This document shows positions 36,553 through 46,049 of a DNA stretch of 64,000 nt, one piece after another. The position numbers were made by a program, and so were the translations under genes. Source of the stretch: Candidatus Nitrosocosmicus oleophilus (GTDB lineage Archaea > Thermoproteota > Nitrososphaeria > Nitrososphaerales > Nitrososphaeraceae); contig NZ_CP012850.1 in NCBI RefSeq assembly GCF_000802205.1, positions 2,816,587-2,880,586 of the forward strand. The letters run 5' to 3'. The notes beneath the pieces are model-generated. The model was not told the DNA's origin and did no database searches. It worked only from the letters and a program-made list of their open reading frames with translations. The stretch's first letter is position 1; each line of letters starts with the position of its first letter.

Positions 36553-37080
36553 TTATTCTGAAACCCTCTTTTCTGTCATTGAACTAAACATCATATCTGA
36601 ACTGATAACTGATATTCCTGAATATTTTCCAATAATCTCTACAAGCAGAATCCATGTAGGGTTAGTCAAATTGACTGGGTAATTCAAATGAGGTCCAACT
36701 GAATCAATAATGTCTTTTTTACTTAATTTGGTATGTCTTTTTTCAACTTGAATTTTAACAGGTCCCTTGTCGATAATTTTCTGCTTAGCCAAATTAAGTA
36801 AGCAATCCCTAATTTCCTCGACCTCGCTTAAAACTACCCTCTGTATTGGGACAAATCTAAGCAGGTTCCGAATCTCCCAAGGTGAATCCTTTAGCTTTTC
36901 CCTTAAATAAGATATAAAAAGCTCAGGATCCTTTGAAGATTTTCCTACTATGAGTCCTGAAATATTAGTTTCACTTACTTCCACCGTAGTCTCCCCAAAG
37001 TCGTAAAACAGTCCTCCAAGTTCATCCATTAGATCTTCTTCTTTGTATCTATATGTTGTAGCAAGAAAATTGAATATCAT
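36553..37080 (-). CDS. THUMP-domain protein (Tan1-like)
   Basis: 175 residues. The THUMP domain spans about 60-165: SPWEIRNLLRFVPIQRVVL, then GPVKIQVEKRHTKLSKKDII, and LNYPVNLTNPTWILLVEIIGKYSGISVI. The short N-terminal part (MIFNFLATTYRYKEEDLMDEL) matches Tan1, which helps acetylate cytidine 12 in tRNA-Ser and tRNA-Leu. It lies 12 bp after the Sua5 gene on the same strand, so both are probably co-transcribed. Confidence 0.85.
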   Translation of the reverse strand: MIFNFLATTYRYKEEDLMDELGGLFYDFGETTVEVSETNISGLIVGKSSKDPELFISYLREKLKDSPWEIRNLLRFVPIQRVVLSEVEEIRDCLLNLAKQKIIDKGPVKIQVEKRHTKLSKKDIIDSVGPHLNYPVNLTNPTWILLVEIIGKYSGISVISSDMMFSSMTEKRVSE

Positions 37081-37092
37081 AGTTTGGCTCCA

Positions 37093-37734
37093 TTATGGAC
37101 AACTAAGTGCTGCTAGGATTTTTTCCTTTGGAATGGCACCTTCCCTAATAATACGAGGAAATCCCGACCCTGAAACATCTACTATGGTTGATCCGCTATC
37201 GTTGCCTGATAATATTTCGTTGCCTACTACAGCATCACATTTGCTTAAAATAGCCTCATCAATGTCTTTTAATCTTGTTGAAGGTATCTTTCTTGACAGA
37301 TTGGCACTTGTTCCCACTAATAGCTTAGATCTAGTCATTTTTATCAAATTTAAAATGCATGGACTACTAGGAACACGTAATCCAACAGTATTATCATGAT
37401 TATTATACACATACCTAGATAATCCATGGTTTGCTTTCAATTTTAGAACTAGAGTGAGTTTTCCAGGCCAAAATAAATCTTGTAGTATTTTGGCTTGTGG
37501 GTTCATATGTGAAATTCTTGAGGCTATCCTCCAATCATTTGTCAGTACTGGTAAGGATTTCTCCAACGGTCTTTCTTTGATTGCAAATAATCTTAAAACC
37601 GATTTTTCTACTGTGGGATCGCAACCTATCCCAAAGACAGTGTCTGTAGGATAAACGATCACACCTCCGTTGTCAATTATTTTAGCACAATTTTTCAAGT
37701 CGTCTAGATTTCTACAATCCATATGATAGACCAA
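37093..37734 (-). CDS. Threonylcarbamoyl-AMP synthase (Sua5/YrdC)
   Basis: 213 residues, a YrdC domain without the C-terminal Sua5 extension. It makes threonylcarbamoyl-AMP from threonine, bicarbonate and ATP, used by KEOPS to form t6A37. Visible: GGVIVYPTDTVFGIGCDP, the substrate-binding KERPLEKSLPVL (usually KxRp..kP), LFWPGKLTLVL, TVGLRVPS and LVGTSANLSRKIP. It is the first gene of a two-gene minus-strand run with the THUMP protein. Confidence 0.94.
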   Translation of the reverse strand: MVYHMDCRNLDDLKNCAKIIDNGGVIVYPTDTVFGIGCDPTVEKSVLRLFAIKERPLEKSLPVLTNDWRIASRISHMNPQAKILQDLFWPGKLTLVLKLKANHGLSRYVYNNHDNTVGLRVPSSPCILNLIKMTRSKLLVGTSANLSRKIPSTRLKDIDEAILSKCDAVVGNEILSGNDSGSTIVDVSGSGFPRIIREGAIPKEKILAALSCP

Positions 37735-37876
37735 CAGTTTGGGGAACTCTCAAATTCAATTTAACCTAAACTATTATTCCTGGACTGTAGAAAATTTAAG
37801 TTCAAAATTTATTCTATATAGCAAACAAGATTAAAATAACAAATCGGTATTTAAATGATACAATTATTTTAGAAAA

Positions 37877-37890
37877 GCATATATAGTATT
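37877..37890 (+). promoter_or_regulatory. Putative TATA box of the cyclase gene
   Basis: GCATATATAGTATT is centred 25 bp before the ATG at 37908. This makes that ATG, not the TTG at 37902, the likely leaderless start. Confidence 0.4.
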
Positions 37891-37907
37891 CTTGTTATAT
37901 ATTGTCA

Positions 37908-38645
37908 ATGCAATCCAATATCGATCTAGTAGAATATGAAAGTGTAACAAGAATTTATAATCATCATAGTCTCCAAAATCTAAAGTCATTGGGTAGTAAT
38001 AGAGTTCAAGATAACAATATCGGTATTCTTCAATCGGACACTTGCAAAAAGGCAATCACCATTGTTTTTTGGGACATCAGCGGGTTTTCAAAGCTAACAA
38101 AGTTGTTTTATTTGATGGATAGGGAAAATATCATATTAGAAATCTTAGATGAATATTATAGAATTGCAAGATCTATAATTGCACGTAACAATGGAGTTTG
38201 GGACAAAACTATAGGTGATGGCATCATGTCATGGTTCGGGTTCTTTGAGAAAAATATACCAGAAAGGAATAGTGGGCATGATGATGGAGCATTAGACGCA
38301 ATAAATGCAGCAATCGAACTGAGAAATATCTTTCAGAACTTTAAGGACAAGGTGAAATCAGCTTGGAACATTAATGGAGTCAACTTAGACTTTAACATAA
38401 AATGTGGAATAAATACTGGCCAGGCCCATATTGGCCTTGTCTATGACCAATTTACGGCCATGGGAACAAATGTTAATATCGCTAGCAGGCTCCAGGAATT
38501 TGCCAAGGGTGATCAGATAATCATTTCAAACGCTACAATGGAAAAGATTTGTTTGAAAGGTTATAATCTAAGGAGAATTTCCGTTAATTCGGATAACCTT
38601 ATAAAATCTTTTGAAGACATTGATTGCTGCTATGAGATCTTATAA
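37908..38645 (+). CDS. Class III nucleotide cyclase
   Basis: 245 residues: a short N-terminus and one cyclase catalytic domain. Both metal Asp are present, Asp56 in IVFWDISGFSKL and Asp104 in KTIGDGIMSWFG; Lys100 sits at a base-recognition position; the transition-state pair is Asn190/Arg194 in MGTNVNIASRLQ. It should form a homodimer with two active sites and make cAMP or cGMP; specificity is not certain because the second base-recognition residue is Thr183. No transmembrane or GAF/HAMP input domain. No cAMP-binding regulator is in the window. Confidence 0.85.
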   Translation: MQSNIDLVEYESVTRIYNHHSLQNLKSLGSNRVQDNNIGILQSDTCKKAITIVFWDISGFSKLTKLFYLMDRENIILEILDEYYRIARSIIARNNGVWDKTIGDGIMSWFGFFEKNIPERNSGHDDGALDAINAAIELRNIFQNFKDKVKSAWNINGVNLDFNIKCGINTGQAHIGLVYDQFTAMGTNVNIASRLQEFAKGDQIIISNATMEKICLKGYNLRRISVNSDNLIKSFEDIDCCYEIL

Positions 38646-38785
38646 TAACACAGTAAATAGTAGAAAGGAGTTCAAATGTCTTGTTGGGTTTTTTATGCTA
38701 CAGAACCCACTTTCATAGCAGTAGAATAACAAAAGTATTTTTATTTGCAAGTGAACTATATCATCAACTAATAATACAGATCAAA

Positions 38786-39403
38786 ATGATAGAAAAAGAA
38801 AGTTTGGGTTTGAAAGGAAAGGGTATAAACGAGGTTTTTCTCAGCGAAAACAGAGATGAATTTGATAGTACTGTTAATGGTTATTATAGGCTGATTGGTG
38901 GTGAGAATGGCAATTATAATAAGGAAACCAGTAGGAGGCTACGGTCATTTGGTGAAGAATTGTTCAAAAAGAGATCATATGAGAAATTTACTGCTTTTAA
39001 GGCAGATCATGATGATATGATAATAGGAAATCATTTGAGATTATTCTCATTCTGTGAACATCATTTGCTTCCTTTTTTTGGAGAGGTTGCGATTGGATAT
39101 ATTCCAAATAACAAGATATTCGGCCTCTCAAAATTCCAACGGCTAGTAGACAAAGTATCTTCTAGACCTCAACTTCAGGAGAGACTCACGTACCAAATTC
39201 TCGAGGAAATCAAGAATAGATTGGAACCTAAAGGCGTAGGCGTTGTCATAAAGGCTATTCATACTTGTGTTTTCGCAAGAGGCACTCAATCGAGTTCAGC
39301 AGAATTTACAACATCAGCAGTTGACGGAATTTTTAAGGAAAACAACAACACCAAGCAAGAGTTCTTTTCCATAATAAATTCAGATGGGAGATTAAGACTG
39401 TAG
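38786..39403 (+). CDS. folE: GTP cyclohydrolase I
   Basis: Converts GTP to dihydroneopterin triphosphate, the first step of pterin synthesis. About 205 residues from the ATG at 38786; the open frame extends to 38681 without coding character. Zinc and catalytic residues: LRLFSFCEHHLLPFFGEVAIGYIPN, then FGLSKFQRLVDKVSSRPQLQERLT, and GVGVVIKAIHTCVFARG with the second zinc Cys. The C-terminal region is slightly longer than usual. Having this bacterial/eukaryal-type FolE rather than only the archaeal MptA form fits thaumarchaea, which make tetrahydropterins. Confidence 0.93.
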   Translation: MIEKESLGLKGKGINEVFLSENRDEFDSTVNGYYRLIGGENGNYNKETSRRLRSFGEELFKKRSYEKFTAFKADHDDMIIGNHLRLFSFCEHHLLPFFGEVAIGYIPNNKIFGLSKFQRLVDKVSSRPQLQERLTYQILEEIKNRLEPKGVGVVIKAIHTCVFARGTQSSSAEFTTSAVDGIFKENNNTKQEFFSIINSDGRLRL

Positions 39404-39606
39404 TGCTCAAATTCATTGGGAAGGTAAATTTGATCTAAATTCTTCTTTTGAACCAACAAGTCTTTAACCTAGTAACCTGTGGAAAATAATCATGATAGAG
39501 CATCACTATCAATTCCTGTAATTTCGTGATGCATTCATCATTTGGACACTATATGTAAGTTTACGATATATTTTAATTAGATAGATGAGCGAGAAAACTT
39601 AAATTG

Positions 39607-40422
39607 ATGTCTGCGGCCAATGATGCGAATATTGAGTATATAGACTGGAATAATGCTTTTGAAATATTAGATAAGGCTTTTAAACTTGGTATTTTTGTAC
39701 TAATAATTGGTCCAAAAGGGACAGGGAAAACCACACTCGTTAGAAAATTCGCTAAGCAGGTAAGTAAAGAACTATCATCTGTAAATTTTAGCCTCAGGAC
39801 TAGAGAATCTCACTTAATTGGAACTAATACTATCGATAATGGTCAGATAAATTTTGTAAATGGAGTTTTGGTTCACTCGATGACACAGGGAGACTTATTA
39901 TACCTAGATGAGCTTAATGCGGCCGAACCGGATGTGCTACTTAGGCTAGACGAGGCTTTAGATGATAGAAGACAAATAGTTTTGAAAGAATTCCATGGAC
40001 AAACAATAAAGGCAAAGGATAACTGGTTTGTAATTGGGACCATCAATCCGCTATCACATGTTGGAACAAAAGAACTCCCCCCACAAATTCTAAGCAGATT
40101 CCCAATTAGGATTATGTTAGACTACCCTCCTGAGGATACCGAACTGGAAATTATCAAGAAACATGTTAAGGTAAATACTCAAAACGAGGAAGATAATATT
40201 AAAAGTGCAATAAAATTGGCCCATAATCTACGTAAGGCAGCTTCTCTTGAAGAAATTTTTTATAGCCCTAGTTTGAGAGAAACCATAGCATATTCAAAAT
40301 TGGTAACGAACAATACAAATGCAAAGGAAGCTGCTGAATTTGTTTTTGCAAATGTTTACCATCAATGGGGCGAAATTGAATACCGAAAGGTAATGGACAT
40401 AATCGCATCCATTTTCCTTTAA
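39607..40422 (+). CDS. MoxR/NorQ-type AAA+ ATPase (first pair)
   Basis: 271 residues from the ATG at 39607. Walker A GPKGTGKTTLVRKFAKQ, Walker B DLLYLDELNAAEPDVLLRLDEALDD, sensor 1 FVIGTINPLSHVGTKELPPQILSRFPIRI including the arginine finger region. Closest in style to CbbQ/NirQ/NorQ and GvpN chaperone ATPases. It lies 16 bp before a VWA-domain gene, the classic partner. Such pairs insert metals into, or reshape, target enzymes; no target enzyme is adjacent. Confidence 0.88.
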   Translation: MSAANDANIEYIDWNNAFEILDKAFKLGIFVLIIGPKGTGKTTLVRKFAKQVSKELSSVNFSLRTRESHLIGTNTIDNGQINFVNGVLVHSMTQGDLLYLDELNAAEPDVLLRLDEALDDRRQIVLKEFHGQTIKAKDNWFVIGTINPLSHVGTKELPPQILSRFPIRIMLDYPPEDTELEIIKKHVKVNTQNEEDNIKSAIKLAHNLRKAASLEEIFYSPSLRETIAYSKLVTNNTNAKEAAEFVFANVYHQWGEIEYRKVMDIIASIFL

Positions 40423-40438
40423 TTCACGTTGGCAAAGT

Positions 40439-42199
40439 ATGTCTATTTTTTGGGATATAAAAGACAAGGGGAAGGAAAATGATATTGATTCAAAGCATGA
40501 TAAAAATTTTGATAATGAAATAAAGAGCAAGCAAAACAAGAAAAGGTCCGAATCGTTCTTAAGATTTGACGACCTAGATCTTGACAATATTCATATTAGA
40601 AATGATGTATTGCTCGAGATTGCCACGTTCTTATCCAGACGATGGTCAGACAGTACTGAATCAACCATTCATATTTCAAGAGAAGGAAAAATCTCTACTA
40701 ATTTAGACAAGAAAAGAATTACTCTTCCTGGATTAGATTATTTCTATGGTAACATTTTTCAAAAGTACAGACAATGGCGAACATTACTATGGTATGAATC
40801 AGTCAGATTAAAGTATTCATTTAAGATTTTTGATACTGACGTCGTCTTTGGATTTGTATTCAACATTTTGGAGACAAAACGGATAGAAATATTGGGATTA
40901 GAAGAATGGAAAGGCATGATAAAAGAAATTATATATTACGAAGGATTATCCTGGCACAATAAACCCCTGCTGAATTCACTACATGGGAAAAACAAAGTTT
41001 TAGAAGCATTTTCTCAATTCTTTTTAACAGGTTATATAAAGGGTGAACTCTATGGCGGTGAAAATGAAAGGGTAATTAAAGCATCAGATTATGCACAGAA
41101 CATCTTAAGAGAATATATTAGAAATTTCAAACTCAATAACAAAACTTTTGACCAAATAAAGGATCAAAAATGGTTAGAATATGAAACAAGGCAGATTATT
41201 AAAATACTTCAAGTTGATTCATTAATGTCAGTTCCACCCATCCCAATAATTATGCCAAAAAGCAAAATAGGACTTTCTATGAAGCAAGAGGAAGTCTTAT
41301 CACAGATTGAAAAGCTTGTAAGAATAAAAAATAAGGAAATAGAAATAGAGAAATTAAAAAAAGAAATTGTTCAAGGCGATGATATCAATGAAGAGTTTAG
41401 AATCATAGTTAATGAGAGTAAAAAAAATGATAACAAAGGTTATGAATCAACTGAAAATCTTTCCATCGCAATTCCAGACAACACGGGGGTTGACGAAAAT
41501 GCCATTTACGATTTTGATTTGATTAATAAGGTGAAAACCGCCCTCAAGGAATGGAAAAGTGGTTGGAAAGAAAAATATGATTTTAGTGGAGACGAAATAG
41601 AAATTGAAAATTACATTGAAAAGCAGCCAAAAATTTTTATTAGTGATAAGAAAATTGCAATAAATGTAAAGATATCGGTACTTTTGGATCTTTCAAGCAG
41701 TATAGAAGATAATGAAATAGAGTACAAGAAAGCCACAGTAGCATTGTGTGAAGGATTAGAATATCTAGGAATAAAATTTTCCATATATGCTTTCAATACT
41801 GAATCTAGAATGGTTAAATGTTGGGTAATTAAACCCCCAACCGCAAGGTGGGGATCCATTTATGCGAGGAGACTGATGCAAGTAAAACCAATAGGAGGAA
41901 CACCTTTGGCAGAAATATACAAGATACTCCAGCCAAGTATTAGTGCGTTCAAACCAGATATTTTTGTAACACTTACAGACGGCGAACCCTCAGATATGGA
42001 TGCTGTACGTTCTGTAGTCTTATCATACAAAAGAAGTGGGGTAGAAATGATTGCAATCGGTTTGGGTTCGGATTTAGGAGATGCGATAGGGATTGGACAT
42101 AATTTAAAATACCTCAACTATCAAAGAATTCTCACTTTATCAAAAAAAAGGTTGCAGGATTTACCAAAAAAAGTATTGGGGCTTTTAACCACAGATTGA
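40439..42199 (+). CDS. VWA-domain protein, CbbO/NorD-like (first pair)
   Basis: 586 residues. The N-terminal 390 are helical and variable, including a charged coil (about 290-320). The C-terminal VWA domain (from about 405) has a full metal-ion-dependent adhesion site: VLLDLSSSIED, PIGGTPLAE (Thr) and VTLTDGEPSDMD. The last 70 residues (VEMIAIGLGSDLGD, LSKKRLQDLPKKVLGLL) finish the fold. It is the expected partner of the ATPase just upstream; together they would act as a substrate-remodelling chaperone. Confidence 0.87.
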   Translation: MSIFWDIKDKGKENDIDSKHDKNFDNEIKSKQNKKRSESFLRFDDLDLDNIHIRNDVLLEIATFLSRRWSDSTESTIHISREGKISTNLDKKRITLPGLDYFYGNIFQKYRQWRTLLWYESVRLKYSFKIFDTDVVFGFVFNILETKRIEILGLEEWKGMIKEIIYYEGLSWHNKPLLNSLHGKNKVLEAFSQFFLTGYIKGELYGGENERVIKASDYAQNILREYIRNFKLNNKTFDQIKDQKWLEYETRQIIKILQVDSLMSVPPIPIIMPKSKIGLSMKQEEVLSQIEKLVRIKNKEIEIEKLKKEIVQGDDINEEFRIIVNESKKNDNKGYESTENLSIAIPDNTGVDENAIYDFDLINKVKTALKEWKSGWKEKYDFSGDEIEIENYIEKQPKIFISDKKIAINVKISVLLDLSSSIEDNEIEYKKATVALCEGLEYLGIKFSIYAFNTESRMVKCWVIKPPTARWGSIYARRLMQVKPIGGTPLAEIYKILQPSISAFKPDIFVTLTDGEPSDMDAVRSVVLSYKRSGVEMIAIGLGSDLGDAIGIGHNLKYLNYQRILTLSKKRLQDLPKKVLGLLTTD

Positions 42200-42239
42200 G
42201 GCAATTCAATAATACCGCACCAAATTAGCAGTAGAAAAA

Positions 42240-42905
42240 TTAGAATGCTAGATCAGGGTTATCCTTTTCGAGTTTCTTCCAATCAGATAAGAAGGAGTCT
42301 AGGCCCTTATCTGTCAAGGGATGGCGGATCATCTTATCCAGAATGTCTGGCGGAAGTGTAACGACGTCTGCCCCCATTTTTGCCGCTTCGATCACATGTA
42401 ATGGATGACGAACGCTAGCCACCAATAGCTGAGTTGAGATATCATAGCTAGCAAATATTTGAACAATTTCGCTTACCAAATTCAGACCCTCAGCTCCAAT
42501 GTCATCTAACCGACCAATAAACGGACTTACATAAGTAGCTCCAGCTTTTGCAGCTAATAGCGCTTGATTAGCAGAAAAAATTAGTGTTACATTAGTTTTT
42601 ATCCCCTTTTTAGTTAGTGAATGCACAACTTTTAGACCAGCCATGGTCATAGGAATCTTGACTACTACGTTTTCTCCATATTTTGCTAATTTCAACGACT
42701 CTTCTAACATTTTATCATAGTCAATAGCAACTACCTCTAGACTAACTGGTCCTTTCATAATTTCTACGATTTTCTTCATGGTCTTAATTGGGTTGCCTTT
42801 TTCTTTTGAAAGCAATGTTGGGTTAGTAGTGATACCATCTACTACTCCTAATTCATTGTATTTTTCTATAGATGCAACATTAGCAGTATCTAGGAAGATT
42901 TTCAT
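42240..42905 (-). CDS. tal: Transaldolase, small (TalC/MipB) type
   Basis: 221 residues, the short transaldolase/fructose-6-phosphate aldolase subfamily. Features: [28 protein letters not shown], the Schiff-base Lys in [47 protein letters not shown], and [30 protein letters not shown]. It moves dihydroxyacetone units between sugar phosphates. Its start overlaps the transketolase-C gene by 4 bp, as last gene of the pentose-phosphate operon. Confidence 0.94.
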   Translation of the reverse strand: MKIFLDTANVASIEKYNELGVVDGITTNPTLLSKEKGNPIKTMKKIVEIMKGPVSLEVVAIDYDKMLEESLKLAKYGENVVVKIPMTMAGLKVVHSLTKKGIKTNVTLIFSANQALLAAKAGATYVSPFIGRLDDIGAEGLNLVSEIVQIFASYDISTQLLVASVRHPLHVIEAAKMGADVVTLPPDILDKMIRHPLTDKGLDSFLSDWKKLEKDNPDLAF

Positions 42906-43897
42906 TTTTTTTCACTCTTTTTTAGGGCGACCACATTTTTTACTATTTCCCCTGGAGATAAGCCATATTTATCCAAGAGTGAATCGATCTCTTCGTCTCT
43001 TGCAGATTCACCATATTTATCCCTAATTCCAATTTTTCTTACAAAAGTAGGGCATATTTCAGAGGTCACTTCTGAAATTGCAGACCCCAGTCCACCTACT
43101 ATATTATGTTCTTCTACGGAAGCCAATGAGCCGGTTTCCTTCGTACATTTGTAAATCAATTCCGAGTCTATCGGTTTGATAGAGTACATGTCTATGACCC
43201 TACAAGAAATATTATGATCTTTTTTCAAGATATCACTTGCCTTCAGTGATGCTGAGACCATAGTTCCACAGGAAAATAAACTGATATCGTTACCATCTTT
43301 TATTATTGTTCCTTTTCCAATTTCAAAATTTGATTCTTCAGAATATAATTCCTCAGTTGAAGGTCTAGCTAACCTTACATAGAATGGACCCGGAATATTC
43401 ACTATTTTTCCCAATAATTTTTTGACTGATATCGCATCGGCAGGTACCAAGACCCTCATATTTGGTAAAGATCTCATGATAGAGATATCCTCGATCTGTT
43501 GATGAGATGCTCCATCAGGTCCAACAGATAAACCTGCGTGGGATACTACAATTTTTACGTCCAGGTTTGGATAGCAAATTGCATTTCTTATCTGGTCCAA
43601 ACACCTGCCTGGAATAAAAGCAGCATAAGTACTAGCAAAAGATACTTTACCAGCGATAGCAAGACCAGCAGCGATTGAAACTAGATTTGCTTCGGCTATG
43701 CCAACGTTGAAGAGCCTATCAGGAAATTTTTCACCGAACTTTTTAGTTTTAAGTGAATCAGTAGTATCGCCCCCTACACATACAATGTTAGGATACTTTT
43801 TACCTAAATTTACAAGGCTATCTCCGTATGCGGAACGCATATCAGAAAATTTAGTATCACTAGTAGTCAAATGGGTCAATTCATAGCTCACCATCAT
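42902..43897 (-). CDS. Transketolase, C-terminal subunit
   Basis: 331 residues covering the pyrimidine-binding and C-terminal domains of transketolase. Motifs: [12 protein letters not shown], the catalytic Glu in [69 protein letters not shown], and [15 protein letters not shown] in the C-terminal domain. Split transketolase is normal in archaea; here the N-terminal subunit is the upstream fused gene (58 bp apart). The pair transfers two-carbon units in ribose synthesis. Confidence 0.93.
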   Translation of the reverse strand: MMVSYELTHLTTSDTKFSDMRSAYGDSLVNLGKKYPNIVCVGGDTTDSLKTKKFGEKFPDRLFNVGIAEANLVSIAAGLAIAGKVSFASTYAAFIPGRCLDQIRNAICYPNLDVKIVVSHAGLSVGPDGASHQQIEDISIMRSLPNMRVLVPADAISVKKLLGKIVNIPGPFYVRLARPSTEELYSEESNFEIGKGTIIKDGNDISLFSCGTMVSASLKASDILKKDHNISCRVIDMYSIKPIDSELIYKCTKETGSLASVEEHNIVGGLGSAISEVTSEICPTFVRKIGIRDKYGESARDEEIDSLLDKYGLSPGEIVKNVVALKKSEKK

Positions 43898-43955
43898 ACA
43901 TTATATCTTTTTTTTTAACGTCAAACATTTTTGCACCCTCGTCATTAGTTTTCAA

Positions 43956-45575
43956 TTATCTCGATAAATTAAATTGTTCTATTATATTCCTACGGCCTTT
44001 AATCCAATCTTCTTCAAGATTTAAAGACCGTGATTCCTCGAGCAGGCTCTTCTCAAGATAAGAATCGAGCAAGAACTTAGTTTCACTAATCCTCTTGTCA
44101 ACATTGCTATGACCAAATATTGCATTTCCCATTACAAAAATCCTACAACCAGCATCAAAGCACTGAGTTATCGTCGATAGATCTATTCCACCATCAGCCT
44201 CAAAATAACCCTTAAATCCCCTCTCCCTCAGCAGAGGGATAATTTTTTTCATTTTAGGTAAAACCTCCGGAATGAATTTTTGCCCGGCAAAACCAGGATT
44301 TACAGACATTATTATGATAACATCAAGATTATCAAGATATGAGAAAATCCATTCTGGTAGATCGGTGCCGGGATTTACAGCTAGCCCAGGGCTAACACCA
44401 TTTGATACTAATTTAGAATTGATCCTCTCAAATTCCTGTTCGTTACTACAAGCCTCTGCATGAACAGTTATGACATCACACCCGGCATCAATATAGCGAT
44501 CCAAGACTAAGGTAGGCTTTTGGATCATCAGATGAGCGTCAAAAGGCAACCTAGTTCCATTACGCAATTTCTTGATAGTATCAAAGAAGAATGTCGAGTT
44601 TGGAACAAACTTTCCGTCCATCACGTCTAGGTGTATCATATCTGCACCGTACTGCTCTGCTTTTGCTATTTTTTGCTTCAAGCTTTCCTCACTGATTCCA
44701 TCCGCTCCTGCTATAATAGAAGGAGAAATCATATATTCACCTTCGAGCTCCCTTACTAACAATGGCAAGTGTTTTTTTGAAGGGGCTTTCCCATGCCACT
44801 GAGGATTGTTAGCCATATGTTTTATTCCGTTCCCCTTCACCGTATTTGCTATTATTATTTTGGGTTTGTCAGTAGGTCTTTTTAAAAGCTCTGGAATCAA
44901 CTGTTCAATCTTATGACCATTAATTTCAACCACTTCCCAGTTAAAAGAAAGCCATTTTTCTTTGACAGGGTCGATTGGCATAATCTCCTCTGTAAATCCA
45001 TCTTGTTGAATCTTATTTCTATCCAATATGGCAATAAGGTTATTAAGTTTAAATTTTGCAGCAGCCATTGATGCCTCCCATATCTGACCTTCATTTGTCT
45101 CGCCATCACCCAGAAGGCAATAAACCATATTGTCCCGCTTGTCGAGCTTATTAGCCAGGCATATTCCAATTGATACGGAAAGACCTATACCTTCAGACCC
45201 CCCAGAATATTCAATTCCTGGGACGCTGTGATGCTTTTGCATTTCGCTATATCTTACAGGATGGCCTTGTAGACGTGAATTCAATTTTCGTAGAGTCTTG
45301 ATTTCTTCCTTTGGGAAAGATCCAGCAAGAGATAAAGTAGCATAGTAACCCGGTGCTGAATGAGCCTTTGAATTGATGAAATAGTCTCGATTTGGATTAG
45401 AAGGATGTTTAATATCATTATTCATTATTTGAAAATAAAGACAGCCCATAATCTCTGCAGCTGAAAAAGACGCACCAGGATGTCCAGACCCTGCTTCTGC
45501 AATACCAGTTAAGGCTATAGTACGTAATTCTTTCAGTTTTTCTTTTAATCTTAAATATCTATTTATGTTGTACAT
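43956..45575 (-). CDS. Transketolase N-terminal subunit fused to ribulose-phosphate 3-epimerase
   Basis: 539 residues. 1-275: thiamine-diphosphate-binding half of transketolase, with SGHPGASFSAAEI, KAHSAPGYYATL, GGSEGIGLSVSIG, the TPP motif LLGDGETNEGQIWEAS ... DRNKIQ (155-190) and NTVKGNGI ... PQWHGKAP. 282-500: a complete ribulose-phosphate 3-epimerase, starting ISPSIIAG, with metal ligands His315, Asp317, His348 and Asp461 (MIHLDVMDGKFVPN, DAHLMIQKP, IMSVNPGFAGQKFIPEV, EADGGID) and the catalytic Asp317/Asp461 intact. A C-terminal tail of about 35 residues follows. The fusion joins two enzymes that meet at xylulose 5-phosphate. No stop or frameshift lies at the junction, so it is a true single gene. 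Confidence 0.93.
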   Translation of the reverse strand: MYNINRYLRLKEKLKELRTIALTGIAEAGSGHPGASFSAAEIMGCLYFQIMNNDIKHPSNPNRDYFINSKAHSAPGYYATLSLAGSFPKEEIKTLRKLNSRLQGHPVRYSEMQKHHSVPGIEYSGGSEGIGLSVSIGICLANKLDKRDNMVYCLLGDGETNEGQIWEASMAAAKFKLNNLIAILDRNKIQQDGFTEEIMPIDPVKEKWLSFNWEVVEINGHKIEQLIPELLKRPTDKPKIIIANTVKGNGIKHMANNPQWHGKAPSKKHLPLLVRELEGEYMISPSIIAGADGISEESLKQKIAKAEQYGADMIHLDVMDGKFVPNSTFFFDTIKKLRNGTRLPFDAHLMIQKPTLVLDRYIDAGCDVITVHAEACSNEQEFERINSKLVSNGVSPGLAVNPGTDLPEWIFSYLDNLDVIIIMSVNPGFAGQKFIPEVLPKMKKIIPLLRERGFKGYFEADGGIDLSTITQCFDAGCRIFVMGNAIFGHSNVDKRISETKFLLDSYLEKSLLEESRSLNLEEDWIKGRRNIIEQFNLSR

Positions 45576-45689
45576 ATCATCATCAAACTCTTCATTTTAG
45601 TCATGCGCACCACTCCATTTCAAACATCTCTGTATAATAGATTTCAAATGTCAAATAGATAAAAAGGTAGCTTCGTTTAGAAAACGATT

Positions 45690-46049
45690 TTACGACTTTG
45701 CTCCAATATTAGACAAAATCGCTTCTATATCTCTCCTTGTTAGTCCTACTCCTTTCTTTGCATCTCTACGATGCTGTATTTTGTTTTTAGAGAAGGCAAT
45801 TAAAGTCGGTACTGCGTTGATACCATATTTATCCCACAATGGGTTTTCATCCTCGTTCAGTTTTACACTACCAATAAGGACTGTATTATCGTTCAGGTTT
45901 TTGATTGAATTTTCAAATATAGGGATGAAACTTTTACAATAATAACACCAATCAGCATAAAACAAAATTAAGGAATTTTTACCACTTGTCGCAGAGGCAA
46001 GTTCTCCCTGGTTCAAATCTTTCATGCTATAATTTTGTAGATGTACCAT
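45690..46049 (-). CDS. Thioredoxin-like protein
   Basis: 119 residues with the active site WCYYCKSF (WCxxC) near 34-39 and the cis-Pro segment AVPTLIAF. No signal peptide, so it probably works in the cytoplasm reducing disulfides. The C-terminus is basic (KNKIQHRRDAKKG). It lies 115 bp upstream of the pentose-phosphate operon on the same strand. Confidence 0.9.
   Translation of the reverse strand: MVHLQNYSMKDLNQGELASATSGKNSLILFYADWCYYCKSFIPIFENSIKNLNDNTVLIGSVKLNEDENPLWDKYGINAVPTLIAFSKNKIQHRRDAKKGVGLTRRDIEAILSNIGAKS

Noticed and set aside
43956-45575. Transketolase/epimerase as two genes joined by a lost stop
   Set aside because: The junction is smooth, with both domains complete and an in-frame short linker, and no degenerate start or stop between them.
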